64,000 nucleotides of DNA from Entomoplasma freundtii. GTDB lineage: Bacteria; Bacillota_I; Bacilli_A; Mycoplasmatales; Mycoplasmataceae. A program made the position numbers and the translations under genes. The stretch lies in the NCBI RefSeq assembly GCF_002804205.1, contig NZ_CP024962.1:186001-250000 (forward strand), given 5' to 3'. Under the pieces are notes generated by a model. The model ran no database searches, was not told the origin of the DNA, and saw only the letters and a list, made by a program, of their open reading frames with translations. The stretch's first letter is position 1. Every line of letters starts with the position of its first letter. Positions 42,144 to 52,098 of the stretch are shown here, piece by piece.

Positions 42144-43106
42144 ATGCGCTGAGGTACAATTGGAACTAGTAAAATTACTGAAGAATTTATCAATGGCTTA
42201 AGAAAAATTAGCAACCAAAAAATTACTGCTTGTTATTCAAGGACAAAAGATACTGCGACAGCTTTTATTGAAAAGAATGCTCTTTTAACGGCGGTTGGGT
42301 TTACTAACTTTGACGCGATGTTGTCGGTGGTTGATGTCGTTTATATTGCTTCGCCAAATGGTCTTCATTTTGACCAAGCTAAATATTTTTTAAATAATCA
42401 CAAACACGTTTTATTAGAAAAACCATTAACTTTTACAGTTAGTCAAGCAGAAGAATTGATTAAACTGGCTAACCAAAATGGGGTTATCTTAATGGAAGCC
42501 TTCAAAACGACCCATTTACCCCAATATCATGAACTGAAAAAATGAACCGAAAATAATCATGCTTTTTTAAGTACTTTGATTATGAATCAATATTCATCAC
42601 GTATGCCAGAAGTAAAAATGGGTCTCTATCGTTCGGTCTTTGATCCGTTGCTTGGAAAAGGTTCAACCTATGACATGCTAGTTTACCCTGTAGAACTAGC
42701 GATTAGTCTTTTTGGCCCTGTAAATCGCCAATTATCCATGACATGGCGTTTAGAAAACAATGTTGGTTTAACTAACATGCTCCTTCTTGAGCACCATGGT
42801 GGGGTTTTCACAAATATCACGACTTCGAAAGCGGCACGTGGAGTCGCTCCTAGTGAAATTATCGGTCAAGATGGGGCGACAGCGACTTTTAGTCAATTAA
42901 CAAGACTTCAAAATATGCGTTTTTATGAGTTACATAATAAAAGCCCTCTCAAAGAAATCAAAGGAAGTAATGAAAACCCCTTTGTTTACGAAATTAATGA
43001 TTTTTTGGCCTTAGTTGCTAACAAAGACTTTAATAAAATGAATGATTATCTCCAAATAACTTTACAAACTATTGCAGTTTTAGAAAAAGTTGACCATGAT
43101 AAATAA
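42144..43106 (+). CDS. Gfo/Idh/MocA family oxidoreductase
   Basis: NAD(P)-dependent sugar or polyol dehydrogenase of 320 residues. The Rossmann start is MRWGTIGTSKI; VDVVYIASPNGLHF and VLLEKPLTF contain the family EKP motif with its catalytic Lys. The C-terminal half is the substrate-binding sheet domain. The substrate cannot be deduced. AAAAGGATGG precedes the ATG; the Trp at residue 3 is TGA. Likely single-gene unit. Confidence 0.88.
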
Positions 43107-43136
43107 TTAAAAAATTAATTTCCAAATTAAAAACTT

Positions 43137-43180
43137 AGAAGCGGAAACCAGCCGATAAATCGCGTTGTTTTTCCGCTTCT
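43137..43180. repeat. Inverted repeat between the Gfo/Idh gene and ptsI
   Basis: 11-bp arms AGAAGCGGAAA (43137-43147) and TTTCCGCTTCT (43170-43180) enclose 22 bases. No T run follows on either strand, so it may be a weak terminator or a structured leader of ptsI. Confidence 0.55.
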
Positions 43181-43293
43181 TGAACGTAGTTAAATGGTAA
43201 GTAAAGTGTTAAAATAAATGAGAAGTGCTTTCTAATTTGTGGGCACATCGAGGAATAAATAACAGAAAAATTGAATAAGAAATGGGAAAAGAC

Positions 43294-45018
43294 ATGAGTA
43301 AAAAAATCATTGGAATCGGAGCAAGCGAAGGTCTAGCTCTTGCCAAAGCTTTAGTTTTGGCCGAAACTGAACTTAAAATAACTAAAGAAAAAATCACTGA
43401 CGAAAAAACTGAACTTGCTAAAGTAGATCAAGCAGTCACTGATTCACTTTTAGAATTAGAAAAACTAAGATTAACTACCCAACAAAAATTAGGTGATGAA
43501 AAAGCAGCTATTTTTGAGGCACATAAGGATATTGCTAATGATCCTGAAATGCAAAATGAAATTAAGGATTTAATCAAAACTGAAAAAGTAAATGCCGCTT
43601 ATGCCATTCATAAAGTAACAAATAATTATTACGAAATGTTTTCACAAATGGATGATCCTTACTTCAAAGAACGTAGTGCTGATATTAAAGATATTGCTAA
43701 TCGTTTGATTAAGCATGTTTTAGGTTTACCAATTATCGATCTTTCGACAATCAATGAAGAAGTAATTATTGTTGCTGACGATTTGACTCCAAGTCAAACA
43801 GCTCAATTAGATAAGAATTTTGTCAAAGGCTTTGCTACTAATATTGGTGGAAGAACTTCTCATGCCGCTATCATGGCTCGTAGTCTTGAAATACCAGCTG
43901 TCTTGGGTTTAAAAGTTGTGACCGAAAAAGTTAAAAATCATGCTCTAATTGCCCTTGATGGCGACCAAGGTTTTGTGGAGGTTGATTTATCAGAAAACGA
44001 AATTAACACTTTTAAAGAAGCCATGGAAGCTTCGAAAGTTACCAAAGCAGAACTAAATAAATTCAAAAATCGTCCGACTGAAACAGCAGATGGAACTAAA
44101 AAATTAATTGAAGGAAATATTGGTTCACCTAATGATGCAGAGGCAGTGATTGAACGTGGTGGCGATGGCGTTGGTTTATTCCGTACTGAATTCCTTTATA
44201 TGGATAACGATCATTTCCCAACCGAAGAAGAACAATTTGTTGCTTATAAAAAAGTGGCCCAAACTATGGAAGGAAAAGTAGTTGTTATCCGAACTTTGGA
44301 TATTGGTGGCGATAAAAAATTAAGTTATTATGAATTCCCTCACGAAATGAATCCTTTCTTAGGTTACCGTGCTATCCGTTTCACTCTAGCTGAAAAAGGT
44401 ATTTTTCGTGACCAAATTCGTGCTTTACTACGTGCCTCAGCTTTTGGAAAAATCGCTATTATGTTTCCAATGATTGCTACGGTTGACGAATTTAAGGCAG
44501 CAAAAGAATTTGTAGAACTTTGCAAAAAAGAATTAGATAACGAAAAAATCGCTTACGATAAAAAAATTGAAATTGGAATGATGATTGAAATTCCAGCTGC
44601 TGCGGTTCTTGCTGATAAGTTTGCTGAGCATGCTGATTTCTTCTCAATTGGTACTAACGACCTTGTGCAATATTCAATGGCTGCTGACCGAATGAGCCAA
44701 AACGTTGCCTACCTTTACCAACCAACCAATCCATCGATTCTTCGTTTAATCAAAATGACAATTGATGGTGGTCACAAACATAATCGTTGAGTGGGTATGT
44801 GTGGTGAAATGGCGGGAGAACCTCAAGCTATTCCGTTACTTTTAGGCCTAGGACTAGATGCATTTTCAATGAGTGCTAGTTCAATTTTGAAAGCACGTTC
44901 ATTGATGTCTAAAATTAATCTTGCTCAAGCAGAAAAACTTGCTAACCAAGCTTTAGAATGTGAAACAGAGGCCGAAGTCCTAAAATTAGTTGATAACTTC
45001 ATTGCTAAACTTAAATAA
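43294..45018 (+). CDS. ptsI: PTS enzyme I
   Basis: Phosphoenolpyruvate-protein phosphotransferase, first step of the PTS phosphate relay; 574 residues. The N-terminal HPr-binding helices are followed by [12 protein letters not shown] with phospho-His190, then the PEP-binding barrel with [14 protein letters not shown]-like [12 protein letters not shown] and MCGEMAG. A TGA encodes the Trp of HNRWVGMCGE. ATG 43294 is preferred; an in-frame ATG at 43282 would add four residues. crr follows 42 bases later; HPr is not in the window. Confidence 0.97.
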
Positions 45019-45060
45019 AACTTTGATAAAATAAAAAGCAATTAAAAGGAGAATCCAGAA

Positions 45061-45537
45061 ATGTGAATATTTGGAAAAAATAAAAATAAAAACCTTGAAA
45101 TTTTTGCCCCCGTTGATGGAAAACTAATTTCGCTTGATCAAGTTGAAGATGATGTTTTCAAAGATAAAATGATGGGTGATGGTTTTGCTTTTGAACCACT
45201 TAATGGTTATTTTGTGGCTCCAATGGAAGGAGAACTAATTACAGTTTTCCCTACTAAACATGCTTATGGAATTCGTAATAAAAACGGTGTTGAAGTTTTA
45301 CTCCACATTGGTCTTGACACAGTTAACCTTAATGGTGACGGTTTCAAGAGCTATGTAGCTCAAGATCAACCAATTAAAGTTGGTGATAAACTAGTGGATG
45401 TTGATTTGGAAAAAATCCAAAAATCGGTACCGTCAATCAAAACACCTTTAGTCTTTACAAATCAAAGTGGAAGAGAAATCCAAATTTTGAAAAATGGAAA
45501 TGTCAAAAAGGGTGACTTAATTGCTGTTTTAAAATAA
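45061..45537 (+). CDS. crr: PTS glucose-type EIIA component
   Basis: Soluble phosphocarrier of 158 residues that passes phosphate from HPr to EIIB domains such as those at 31900 and 50020, neither of which has its own EIIA. His67 (FPTKHAYGI) and phospho-acceptor His82 (VLLHIGLDTV) are spaced 15 apart as in E. coli Crr. AAAGGAGA precedes the ATG; Trp2 is TGA. Operon with ptsI, ended by a large terminator. Confidence 0.96.
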
Positions 45538-45539
45538 AA

Positions 45540-45583
45540 AACAAAAAAACTTCCTTAGCAATTGCTAAGGAAGTTTTTTTGTT
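45540..45583. terminator. Bidirectional terminator between crr and deoR2
   Basis: Perfect 20-bp stem (45540-45559 with 45564-45583), loop AATT, poly-A and poly-T flanks, placed between convergent genes. Confidence 0.9.
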
Positions 45584-46349
45584 ATCCTAAGTTAACTTCG
45601 ATTTTGTCTTCTAACTTTTTCAATCATTGTTTGTCAATTCCTTTATTGGTAATCAATTGGTCAAAATCCGTGATAGGAACAATTGAGTGAAAACCTTGAC
45701 CACCAAATTTCGTTGAATCAAAAATAACGATTTTTTGATCACATTGGTCCAAAACCTTTAAATAGGTTGGCGTTTCTTCACTATTATCATTATAAATATT
45801 TAGCTCTTCATCGATATTAGTCCCGGTGAAAAAGCCCTTCGTAAAATGATAATGGTTTAAGGTTGATAAAGTTTCTAACCCCACAAAAGCACTGCTACGG
45901 TGACGATAAGTACCACCCAAAAGGATGACTTTTTTGATATTTAAATTATTTTTTGCAAGGTTAAAAATTTCTAAACCATTAGTGACAAGAGTGTTTAATG
46001 GTTTATTGATTGCTCGTACCACTCATTCATTTGTCGTTCCGGGAGTTAGAAAAATAATATCGTCTGGTTGTAAAATTTTGGCAGCCGTTTTGCCGATTTC
46101 ACTTTTAAGATCTTGATTGTGGTTTTTCTTTTCCCAACGACTACGTTCGATAGGACTTACTGATGTAAAAGTAATTGCTCCTAAATCAATTGAAATATAG
46201 CCATCTTTGGCGAAGTTTTGTAAATCGCGTCGCGCAGTAATATTTACAATACCTTTTTTCGCAGCGATTTCATAAAATTCCTTGGTTGTTAAAATATTTC
46301 TATTTTTAATTTCAGCCAGGAGGTAATCTTCTCTAGTAGATTTATCCAT
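45582..46349 (-). CDS. DeoR-family transcriptional regulator (second copy)
   Basis: A 255-residue DeoR protein, diverged from the one at 34090. N-terminal winged helix (DYLLAEIKNRNILTTKEFYEIAAKKGI ... TARRDLQNFAKDGYI) and the sensor domain with FLTPGTTNEW in place of the usual D-x-GTT, VTNGLEI and ILLGGTYRHRSSAFVG. The Asp of the D/SGTT motif is replaced by TP, which may alter ligand binding. A single TGA (NEWMVRA) joins the two halves. It is divergent from the aldolase-isomerase-PTS cluster and may control it. Confidence 0.88.
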
Positions 46350-46392
46350 TAATTTTTAAGGCTCCTTTAATTGCTAAGTTGAACTAGAGAAG

Positions 46393-46421
46393 ATTATATT
46401 TCAAAGTTCCACTTTTTCCAA
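46393..46421 (-). promoter_or_regulatory. Promoter of the second deoR gene
   Basis: On the - strand -10 TATAAT (46393-46398) and a plausible -35 TTGGAA (46416-46421) with a 17-base spacer. Flanked by AGTTGAACT (46377-46385) and GGAACTTTG motifs that could be autoregulatory sites. Confidence 0.5.
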
Positions 46422-46439
46422 ACCTCTTATTTAGTCTTT

Positions 46440-46468
46440 TTGAACTTTGCTTTTCTGCTTTTTATTAT
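46440..46468 (+). promoter_or_regulatory. Promoter of the small membrane protein gene
   Basis: -35 TTGAAC (46440-46445), 17-base spacer, -10 TATTAT (46463-46468); start codon 30 bases downstream. Divergent from the deoR promoter. Confidence 0.6.
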
Positions 46469-46497
46469 TACAATCAAAACAAAAAAGGAAATTGAGA

Positions 46498-46866
46498 ATG
46501 ATGGTTGTAAATTTTTTTTCAAATAATGTTGTAGGCAAAGAGTATGGTATTGAATATCTTCCGTGGTGAGTAATCTTTTTAATTGCCTTGGGAATTTTAC
46601 TATTGGCAATGATTCTTCCGTGAAATCATTGAAAACATAAACGCCAAGCGAAACAAGAAACTAAAGTTCTTGACGCCCCGAAGGAGTCAACAAAATTAGT
46701 AAAAGTATTAGAAAAACCAGGAAGTTGTTCAATTTGCAAAAAATTTGAAAATAAAATTTTGGATTTAAATGGCATTTCTAAAGAACATGAAAGCTTGGTA
46801 GAGGCCCGTAAACACGGCTTCAAACACAAAGGGTGCCTTCATGAATTTGAACCTTGAGAGAAATAG
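46498..46866 (+). CDS. Small single-span membrane protein with Cys/His cluster
   Basis: A 122-residue protein broken by four TGA Trp codons. One membrane segment (about residues 24-44) is followed by a basic stretch and a soluble tail with SCSICKK (C-x2-C), then HKGCLHEFEPWEK. The two Cys plus later Cys and His could bind zinc. AAAAGGAAATTGAG precedes tandem ATGs; I use the first. Function unknown; it sits 75 bases before the aldolase gene and may belong to the same unit. Confidence 0.7.
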
Positions 46867-46890
46867 GACCAAAAGCAACAAAAAAAGTAG

Positions 46891-46906
46891 TGATAATTTT
46901 TTATCA
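46891..46906. promoter_or_regulatory. Candidate operator TGATAA-N4-TTATCA upstream of fba-agaS
   Basis: Perfect 6-bp half sites around TTTT. Followed by TATAAA (46917-46922) as a possible -10. The same palindrome occurs at 49951-49966 before the PTS gene. Confidence 0.5.
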
Positions 46907-46941
46907 ATTTTGTTATTATAAAAATGAGTCTGAGGAGAACA

Positions 46942-47793
46942 ATGAAAACAAGTTTTAAAAAAGAATTGTTGAAAGCTCGTGAACTAGGTTATGCGGTACC
47001 TGCTTTCAATTGAGACAATTTAGAGATGTTAAAAGGAATTATTGAAGCAGCAGAGAATCTACAAGCGCCAGTAATCTTAATGGTTACGGAGTCCGCGGCC
47101 AAGTATATGGGAGTCGATTATGCAATCGCTCAGGGTTTAAGTGCTGTTTCTCAAGCTAAAGTACCAGTTATTTTGCATTGAGATCATGGCTTTGACAAAA
47201 ACCTGATTAAATATGCCATTGATGCTGGGTTTGATAGTGTCATGCTAGATGCATCTCAACAACCATTTCACTTAAATGTTGCTGAAACTCAAGAAATCGT
47301 TGCGTATGCACGTGCCAAGGGAGTTGAAGTTGAAAGTGAGATTGGCCATGTTGGTGGTAAAGAAGATGACCGTAATTCCAATAATGGTGGTTACACCGAC
47401 CCTCACGAGGCTCGCCAATTTAATAATCTAACACAAGTTGATGCCTTAGCTATTGCTGTTGGAACTGCCCATGGGCTTTACAAAGGAAAGGTAAATCTTC
47501 AATTTCACTTAATTGAAGAAATGGCACAAACCATTGATACCCCGTTGGTTCTTCATGGGTCAAGTGATGTTCCTCATGAACAACTCTCTCAAGCAATTGC
47601 TAAAGGTATTGCCAAAATTAATATCGGAACTGATTTAAAAGTGGCTTATGCAGATGCCATAAAAAATTGGTTCCAAAATAATCCAGATGGGTTTGATGCT
47701 CGTAAATTTGGACGCTCAGGTATTGATGCAGTGCGCACTGTAGCCGAAGCAAAAATAAAAGCGTTTAACGCAGCTGGTAAAGCATTAGAATAG
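46942..47793 (+). CDS. fba: Class II fructose/tagatose-bisphosphate aldolase
   Basis: Zinc-dependent aldolase of 283 residues. ILHWDHGFD carries a zinc-ligand His and catalytic Asp, GFDSVMLDAS and VESEIGHVGGKEDD follow, then AVGTAHGLYKG and LVLHGSSD with further metal ligands and NIGTDLK. Length and sequence also fit GatY/KbaY tagatose-bisphosphate aldolases, and the adjacent AgaS-type isomerase makes that alternative real. As the only aldolase seen here it may serve glycolysis too. GAGGAGA precedes the ATG. Confidence 0.92.
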
Positions 47794-47803
47794 GAATTTT
47801 AGC

Positions 47804-48961
47804 ATGTTATTAAATTTTAGTCATGAAGATTTAGTTGCTAACAAAGGTTTAGCAACTCTCACTGAAATCACTCAACAACCTCAAGTTTGAGCAGAAGTAT
47901 TAACCTTAATAGAAAACCAAAAACAAGTTATCGAAAACTTTTTAGCGACACACTTAACTCCGGATACGCAAATTATTTTTACGGGAGCTGGAACAAGTGA
48001 GTTTGCAGGAAATGTTCTTTATCTTGACCTCATCAAAAAGGGCTATGATGCAAAATCAATTGCCACCACTGACCTTGTTACCCATCCCACCCATTTCCTA
48101 AATTCCCACAAACCAACCTTGCTCGTATCGTTTGCACGTAGTGGAAATTCTCCTGAATCGGTCGCCACTTACAATATTGTGCAACAATATGTCACAACAG
48201 TTAGCAACTTAGTAATTACTTGTAATAAGGATGGTGCTTTAGCCAAAATAGCCCAAATTAATAAAAATGATTTAGTCCTTTTAATGCCAGAAGTTTCAAA
48301 CGATAAGTCTTTCGCAATGACTTCGAGTTTTACAGGAATGATGGTTGCTGCTTGACTTATATTTGATTTAGTGAACTTTGTTACTAACAAAAATCATTTA
48401 ATTCAAGCAATCAAGGAAATTGATTGCAATTTAAAAAATAACTTTTTGAAATTAGAAAATCTTGCCAACCAGAAACATGAACGGATTGTTTTCCTTGGTG
48501 GCGGTATCCTTAAAGGCATTGCGGAAGAATCGGCCCTTAAGGTTTTAGAACTTAGCGCTGGTGAAGTAGCTACTTTCTTCAACACCCCCGTTGGTTTCCG
48601 TCATGGACCAAAGTCAATTTTAAATGATAAAACAATTGCCTTTGTGCTTATGAACCGTAATGAGTATGCGCGTCGTTATGATTTGGATCTTTTAAAAGAG
48701 TTGGCTACCCAAAACCAATTAAATCAAGTGATTGCTATTGATTGCTTCGATGCCTCACAAGTATCGAGTTTAGTGCAAACTCTGAGCTGCCCTTTATCAA
48801 TTAATGATGACTTTTTAATGGGTTTAAACTATGTTACTCAAAGCCAAGTTTATGCTTTTTATAAATCATTAAGTTTAGCCAAAACCCCCGATAACCCTTG
48901 ACCCTCAGGACTTGTTAATCGCGTCGTCCAAGGAGTTATTATTCATGAATTCAAAGCGTAA
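47804..48961 (+). CDS. agaS: AgaS-type SIS-domain sugar-phosphate isomerase/deaminase
   Basis: A 385-residue protein with two SIS domains. GAGTSEFAGNV and LVSFARSGNSPESVAT lie in the first, GGGILKGIAEESALKVLELSAG and PVGFRHGPKSIL in the second, the last being the family's active-site loop. AgaS converts galactosamine-6-phosphate to tagatose-6-phosphate with loss of ammonia, fitting with the neighbouring aldolase; fructosamine-type substrates are possible. ATG 47804 is 10 bases after fba, with TAGGAA as ribosome site. Confidence 0.85.
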
Positions 48962-48969
48962 TTAAAATA

Positions 48970-49218
48970 ATGGATTCACAACATATTTGGTATTTAATCG
49001 GGGCGATTGCCACTTTTATTGGTTTATTCTTTTTCGGGATTGGCTTATGGTGACAAATTAAGATGAAGCATTATGAACAAAAGAAACATTTCGTTAGTCA
49101 AAATGGACGCGGAATAAAAGATTACTATAATGTTTTTATTTACTATATCTTTGCTTTTTGCTTAACTGCTGATTTTTTAGGATTTATCTTATTGATGACT
49201 CTTTTGTTTAAAAGATAG
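48970..49218 (+). CDS. Small two-span membrane protein
   Basis: An 82-residue protein, MDSQHIWYLIG..., with hydrophobic segments at about 7-28 and 56-79 and a basic linker (KMKHYEQKKHF). One TGA Trp. It starts 8 bases after agaS and is followed by another membrane protein, so it is probably in the same transcript. Function unknown. Confidence 0.65.
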
Positions 49219-49239
49219 AACAGGGATGAGGCGACAATT

Positions 49240-49932
49240 ATGTGAAAAATTTATTTAGTCACCCCTTTGCTCAGTAAGCAGTTTAATCCTCAAACTTTAA
49301 TTATTTCAATAGTTTGTACTATAGTTTTTATTGCTTTAATGGCCACCATGGCTTTGTTGACAACTGGTAATAGACATCGCAAAATTTATCAGGAGAGTCA
49401 GGAAATAATCGCCAAAATTTCCGCAATTGACCCATTAGAACCAATTGTTATTAATCAGCCTACTGCCTTAGTTTCTGAAGAAGACACTAATCTCAATTTT
49501 CCCGATTCATCGCAAAAGTCAATTTCAATCCCTATTCGAGTTTTTGCTAAAACTCTTGATCAGTTTGTTTTACCAAAAACTGAATTGCCACAAACTAAAA
49601 TTAACCATAGTCTTGCGCTCCTTGAAGGCTTCGTCGATGCTAAAAAAAGTAGGGAGCCCGTTGCCTTTGTTGATACTAAAATGGAAATTTTTCCAGATTT
49701 TGTATCGTTTACTCGAGAGGCCGACACATTCGTAACAACTTTTGATAGCCTCTTTTATTGTCGAATGTGAATTGATATTCAAACTAAGAGCCTAATTTTT
49801 AGTTTTGTGACCTATGATGACCAAATAAGCCCTAAATTCCAATTTTTTAATTATGAAGATTTGAAAAAATTTCATGATTTTGTTTGAAAGCAAAAAACAC
49901 AAAATATTACGCCAGTAATGAAAAAACAATAA
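49240..49932 (+). CDS. Single-span membrane-anchored protein of unknown function
   Basis: 230 residues; N-terminal anchor at about residues 20-42 (LIISIVCTIVFIALMATMALL region), then a soluble region of mixed beta content without recognised motif. AGGGATGAGG lies upstream of the ATG; Trp2 and two others are TGA. It follows the 82-residue membrane protein by 21 bases. No family recognised. Confidence 0.72.
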
Positions 49933-49950
49933 AAATTTCTCGTTTTTTTG

Positions 49951-49966
49951 TGATAAAAATTTATCA
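49951..49966. promoter_or_regulatory. Candidate operator TGATAA-N4-TTATCA upstream of the PTS gene
   Basis: Perfect half sites around AAAT, the second copy of the palindrome at 46891. TTTTTG follows, so it could instead be a short terminator of the preceding gene. A possible -10 TACAAT lies at 49986-49991. Confidence 0.5.
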
Positions 49967-50019
49967 TTTTTGTCCAATCTATGTTTACAATAAAACTATG
50001 AAAGGATAAGAATTTAATA

Positions 50020-51996
50020 ATGAAAAACTCTTTAAACAAAGAGCAAAGTTCACTTCAAAAATTTCATGTTAAGCCCTTTAGTAAAGAAGGCCACAAGAAA
50101 TTTTGATCTGACACTTTGTTAAAGTTGCAAAACTTAGGGAAAGCACTTTTATATCCAATTGCTATTCTCCCCTTTGCTGCCTTATTGAATCGTTTTGGTG
50201 CTTTGGCTATTTCGTTAAATCCAATTGCAGAAGACGGCACTAGAAATGCTGGAAACTGAATTGGCTTTATCATCCAAACTCCAGGTAAGATAGTTTTCGA
50301 TAATTTAGCTTTATTTTTTGCAATCGGTACGGCCTTTGGTTTATCCAAAGATAACCGTGGGGAAGCAGCCCTTGTCGGAGCTGTATTGTACTTTGCGTTA
50401 ACCGGATTTTTAGCTGAAAACGGTTTAGCCTCACTTTTCTATAAGAACGTTTTACAAATGGAATATTATGTTCAGGATGCTGATGGTAATTATCATCTCA
50501 TCAAAGGACTATCGCAATTATTTTATGTTCCAACTTACGGCAAAATCTTGGTGCCGGGGGCAGAAACAGAAACTTTAGAAAAAATTGGTGGACAATTCAT
50601 CCTTAACATTGGTGTTGTTGGTGGAATTACTGCCGGTTGCTTTACCGCTTGACTTTACAATAAGTACAGAGATATTAAACTACCAATGTACTTGTCGTTC
50701 TTCGGTGGACGTCGTTTTGTACCAATGGTGGTAATGTTAATTTCATTACCATTAGCATTTATCTTCGCTATCATTTGACCTTGAATCCAATTCGGGTTAG
50801 TAAAACTTGGTCAAACTTTATCATCGGGAGATGCTTGAGCGGTCCCTGGGGCGTTTATTTATGCCTTAGTTAACCGTTTCACCCAACCATTTGGGTTGCA
50901 CCACATTATTAACACTTTCTTATGATTCCAATTACCAGTGCAAGGACCTATTCTTGATCCAATGACTGGAAAAATGGTTTTAGGAGCTGACGTTATTCCT
51001 CCAGAAGTTTGAGAAAGCGCTGGCACAGAGTTGATGAAACATTTAAATGAAATTGCCGGTAGTTGAAAAAATCTGCCTAATGGTGGAATCACTGGTGACA
51101 ATTTTAAAGATTACTTCACTTATCGACCAAATCTAGTAAGTGATGTAATTCTATCGATGGGTAATGGAACTTATGCCGTCTTTGGAGATATCAATGCTTT
51201 CCAACAATCATTGTTATCAGGTAACTTCCAAACTGGTTACTTCCCAATGTATTGAGGAGGTTTACCAGGAGCAGCCTTAGCAATGATTATGGCTTCCAAG
51301 AAGGAAAACCGTAAACAAGTTACTGCCTTCCTTGGAGGAGTCGCTGTTGTTGCCTTATTAACAGGAATTGATGAACCAATTGTGTTCGCCTTTATCTTCG
51401 TTGGACCAATCCTATGAGTTTATAATGCTGTCTTCTGTGCTATCTTTGCATCTATCGCAGTTGCAATGCATATGCATATTGGATTTGGCTTCTCGGGTGG
51501 TTTAATTGACTACATTATTTCATTCCCAACTTCATGAGGAATGAGTAAATTTGAAGGACTTGCTAATGGTAATGCTTATGGTGTGTTATCTAACCCACTA
51601 TGAATGCTATTGCTTGCTGCACTAATGTTCCCTCTATATTACTATTCATTCTACTTTACAATCAAAAAAATGGATATCAAAACTCCAGGTCGTGATGATC
51701 AACCTACTAATATCCAAGCGATGTCAAATAAAACAGACCAAAAATCTGGTGATAAGTACTCAATCATGGCTAACGAAATTATTCGTTTAGTCGGAGAGGA
51801 AAATATCGTTAAAGTTGATAATTGCGCTACTCGTTTAAGACTAACCGTTAAGGATAATAAAATTGGTTCTGACCAAGAATATAAAAACCTTGGGGCTTAT
51901 GGTGTTAAACGCTTAGGAGATGAAGCTTTACAAATTATTATTGGAACTGACGTTGAGCATGTTGCTAACAAAGTTCACGAAATAACAAATAAGTAG
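50020..51996 (+). CDS. PTS glucose/N-acetylglucosamine-family permease EIICB
   Basis: A 658-residue permease. The EIIC membrane domain starts near residue 40 after a charged leader; VALLTGIDEPIVFAF is the substrate loop (usually GITEP). The EIIB domain is at the C-terminus with phospho-Cys602 in DNCATRLRL. No EIIA domain, so Crr is the donor. Placement next to agaS and fba suggests an amino sugar such as GlcNAc or GalNAc, or glucose; NagE and PtsG cannot be told apart by eye. The start follows AAAGGATAAG at rather long spacing. Confidence 0.9.
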
Positions 51997-52013
51997 GCTT
52001 TGATTGTTTTTAG

Positions 52014-52047
52014 AAATCTATTGGCTTAAATCTAATAGATTTTTTTT
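52014..52047 (+). terminator. Terminator of the PTS EIICB gene
   Basis: AAATCTATT (52014-52022) with AATAGATTT (52034-52042), then T5. Confidence 0.75.
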
Positions 52048-52048
52048 A

Positions 52049-52090
52049 TATAAAAATTCCCCCTTTGAATGAAAAGGGGGAATTTTTATA
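52049..52090. terminator. Bidirectional terminator before yebC
   Basis: 18-bp stem (52049-52066 with 52073-52090) with a five-C/five-G core and A/T-rich ends, located between convergent genes; it ends yebC on the - strand. Confidence 0.85.
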
Positions 52091-52098
52091 TTTGTTTT

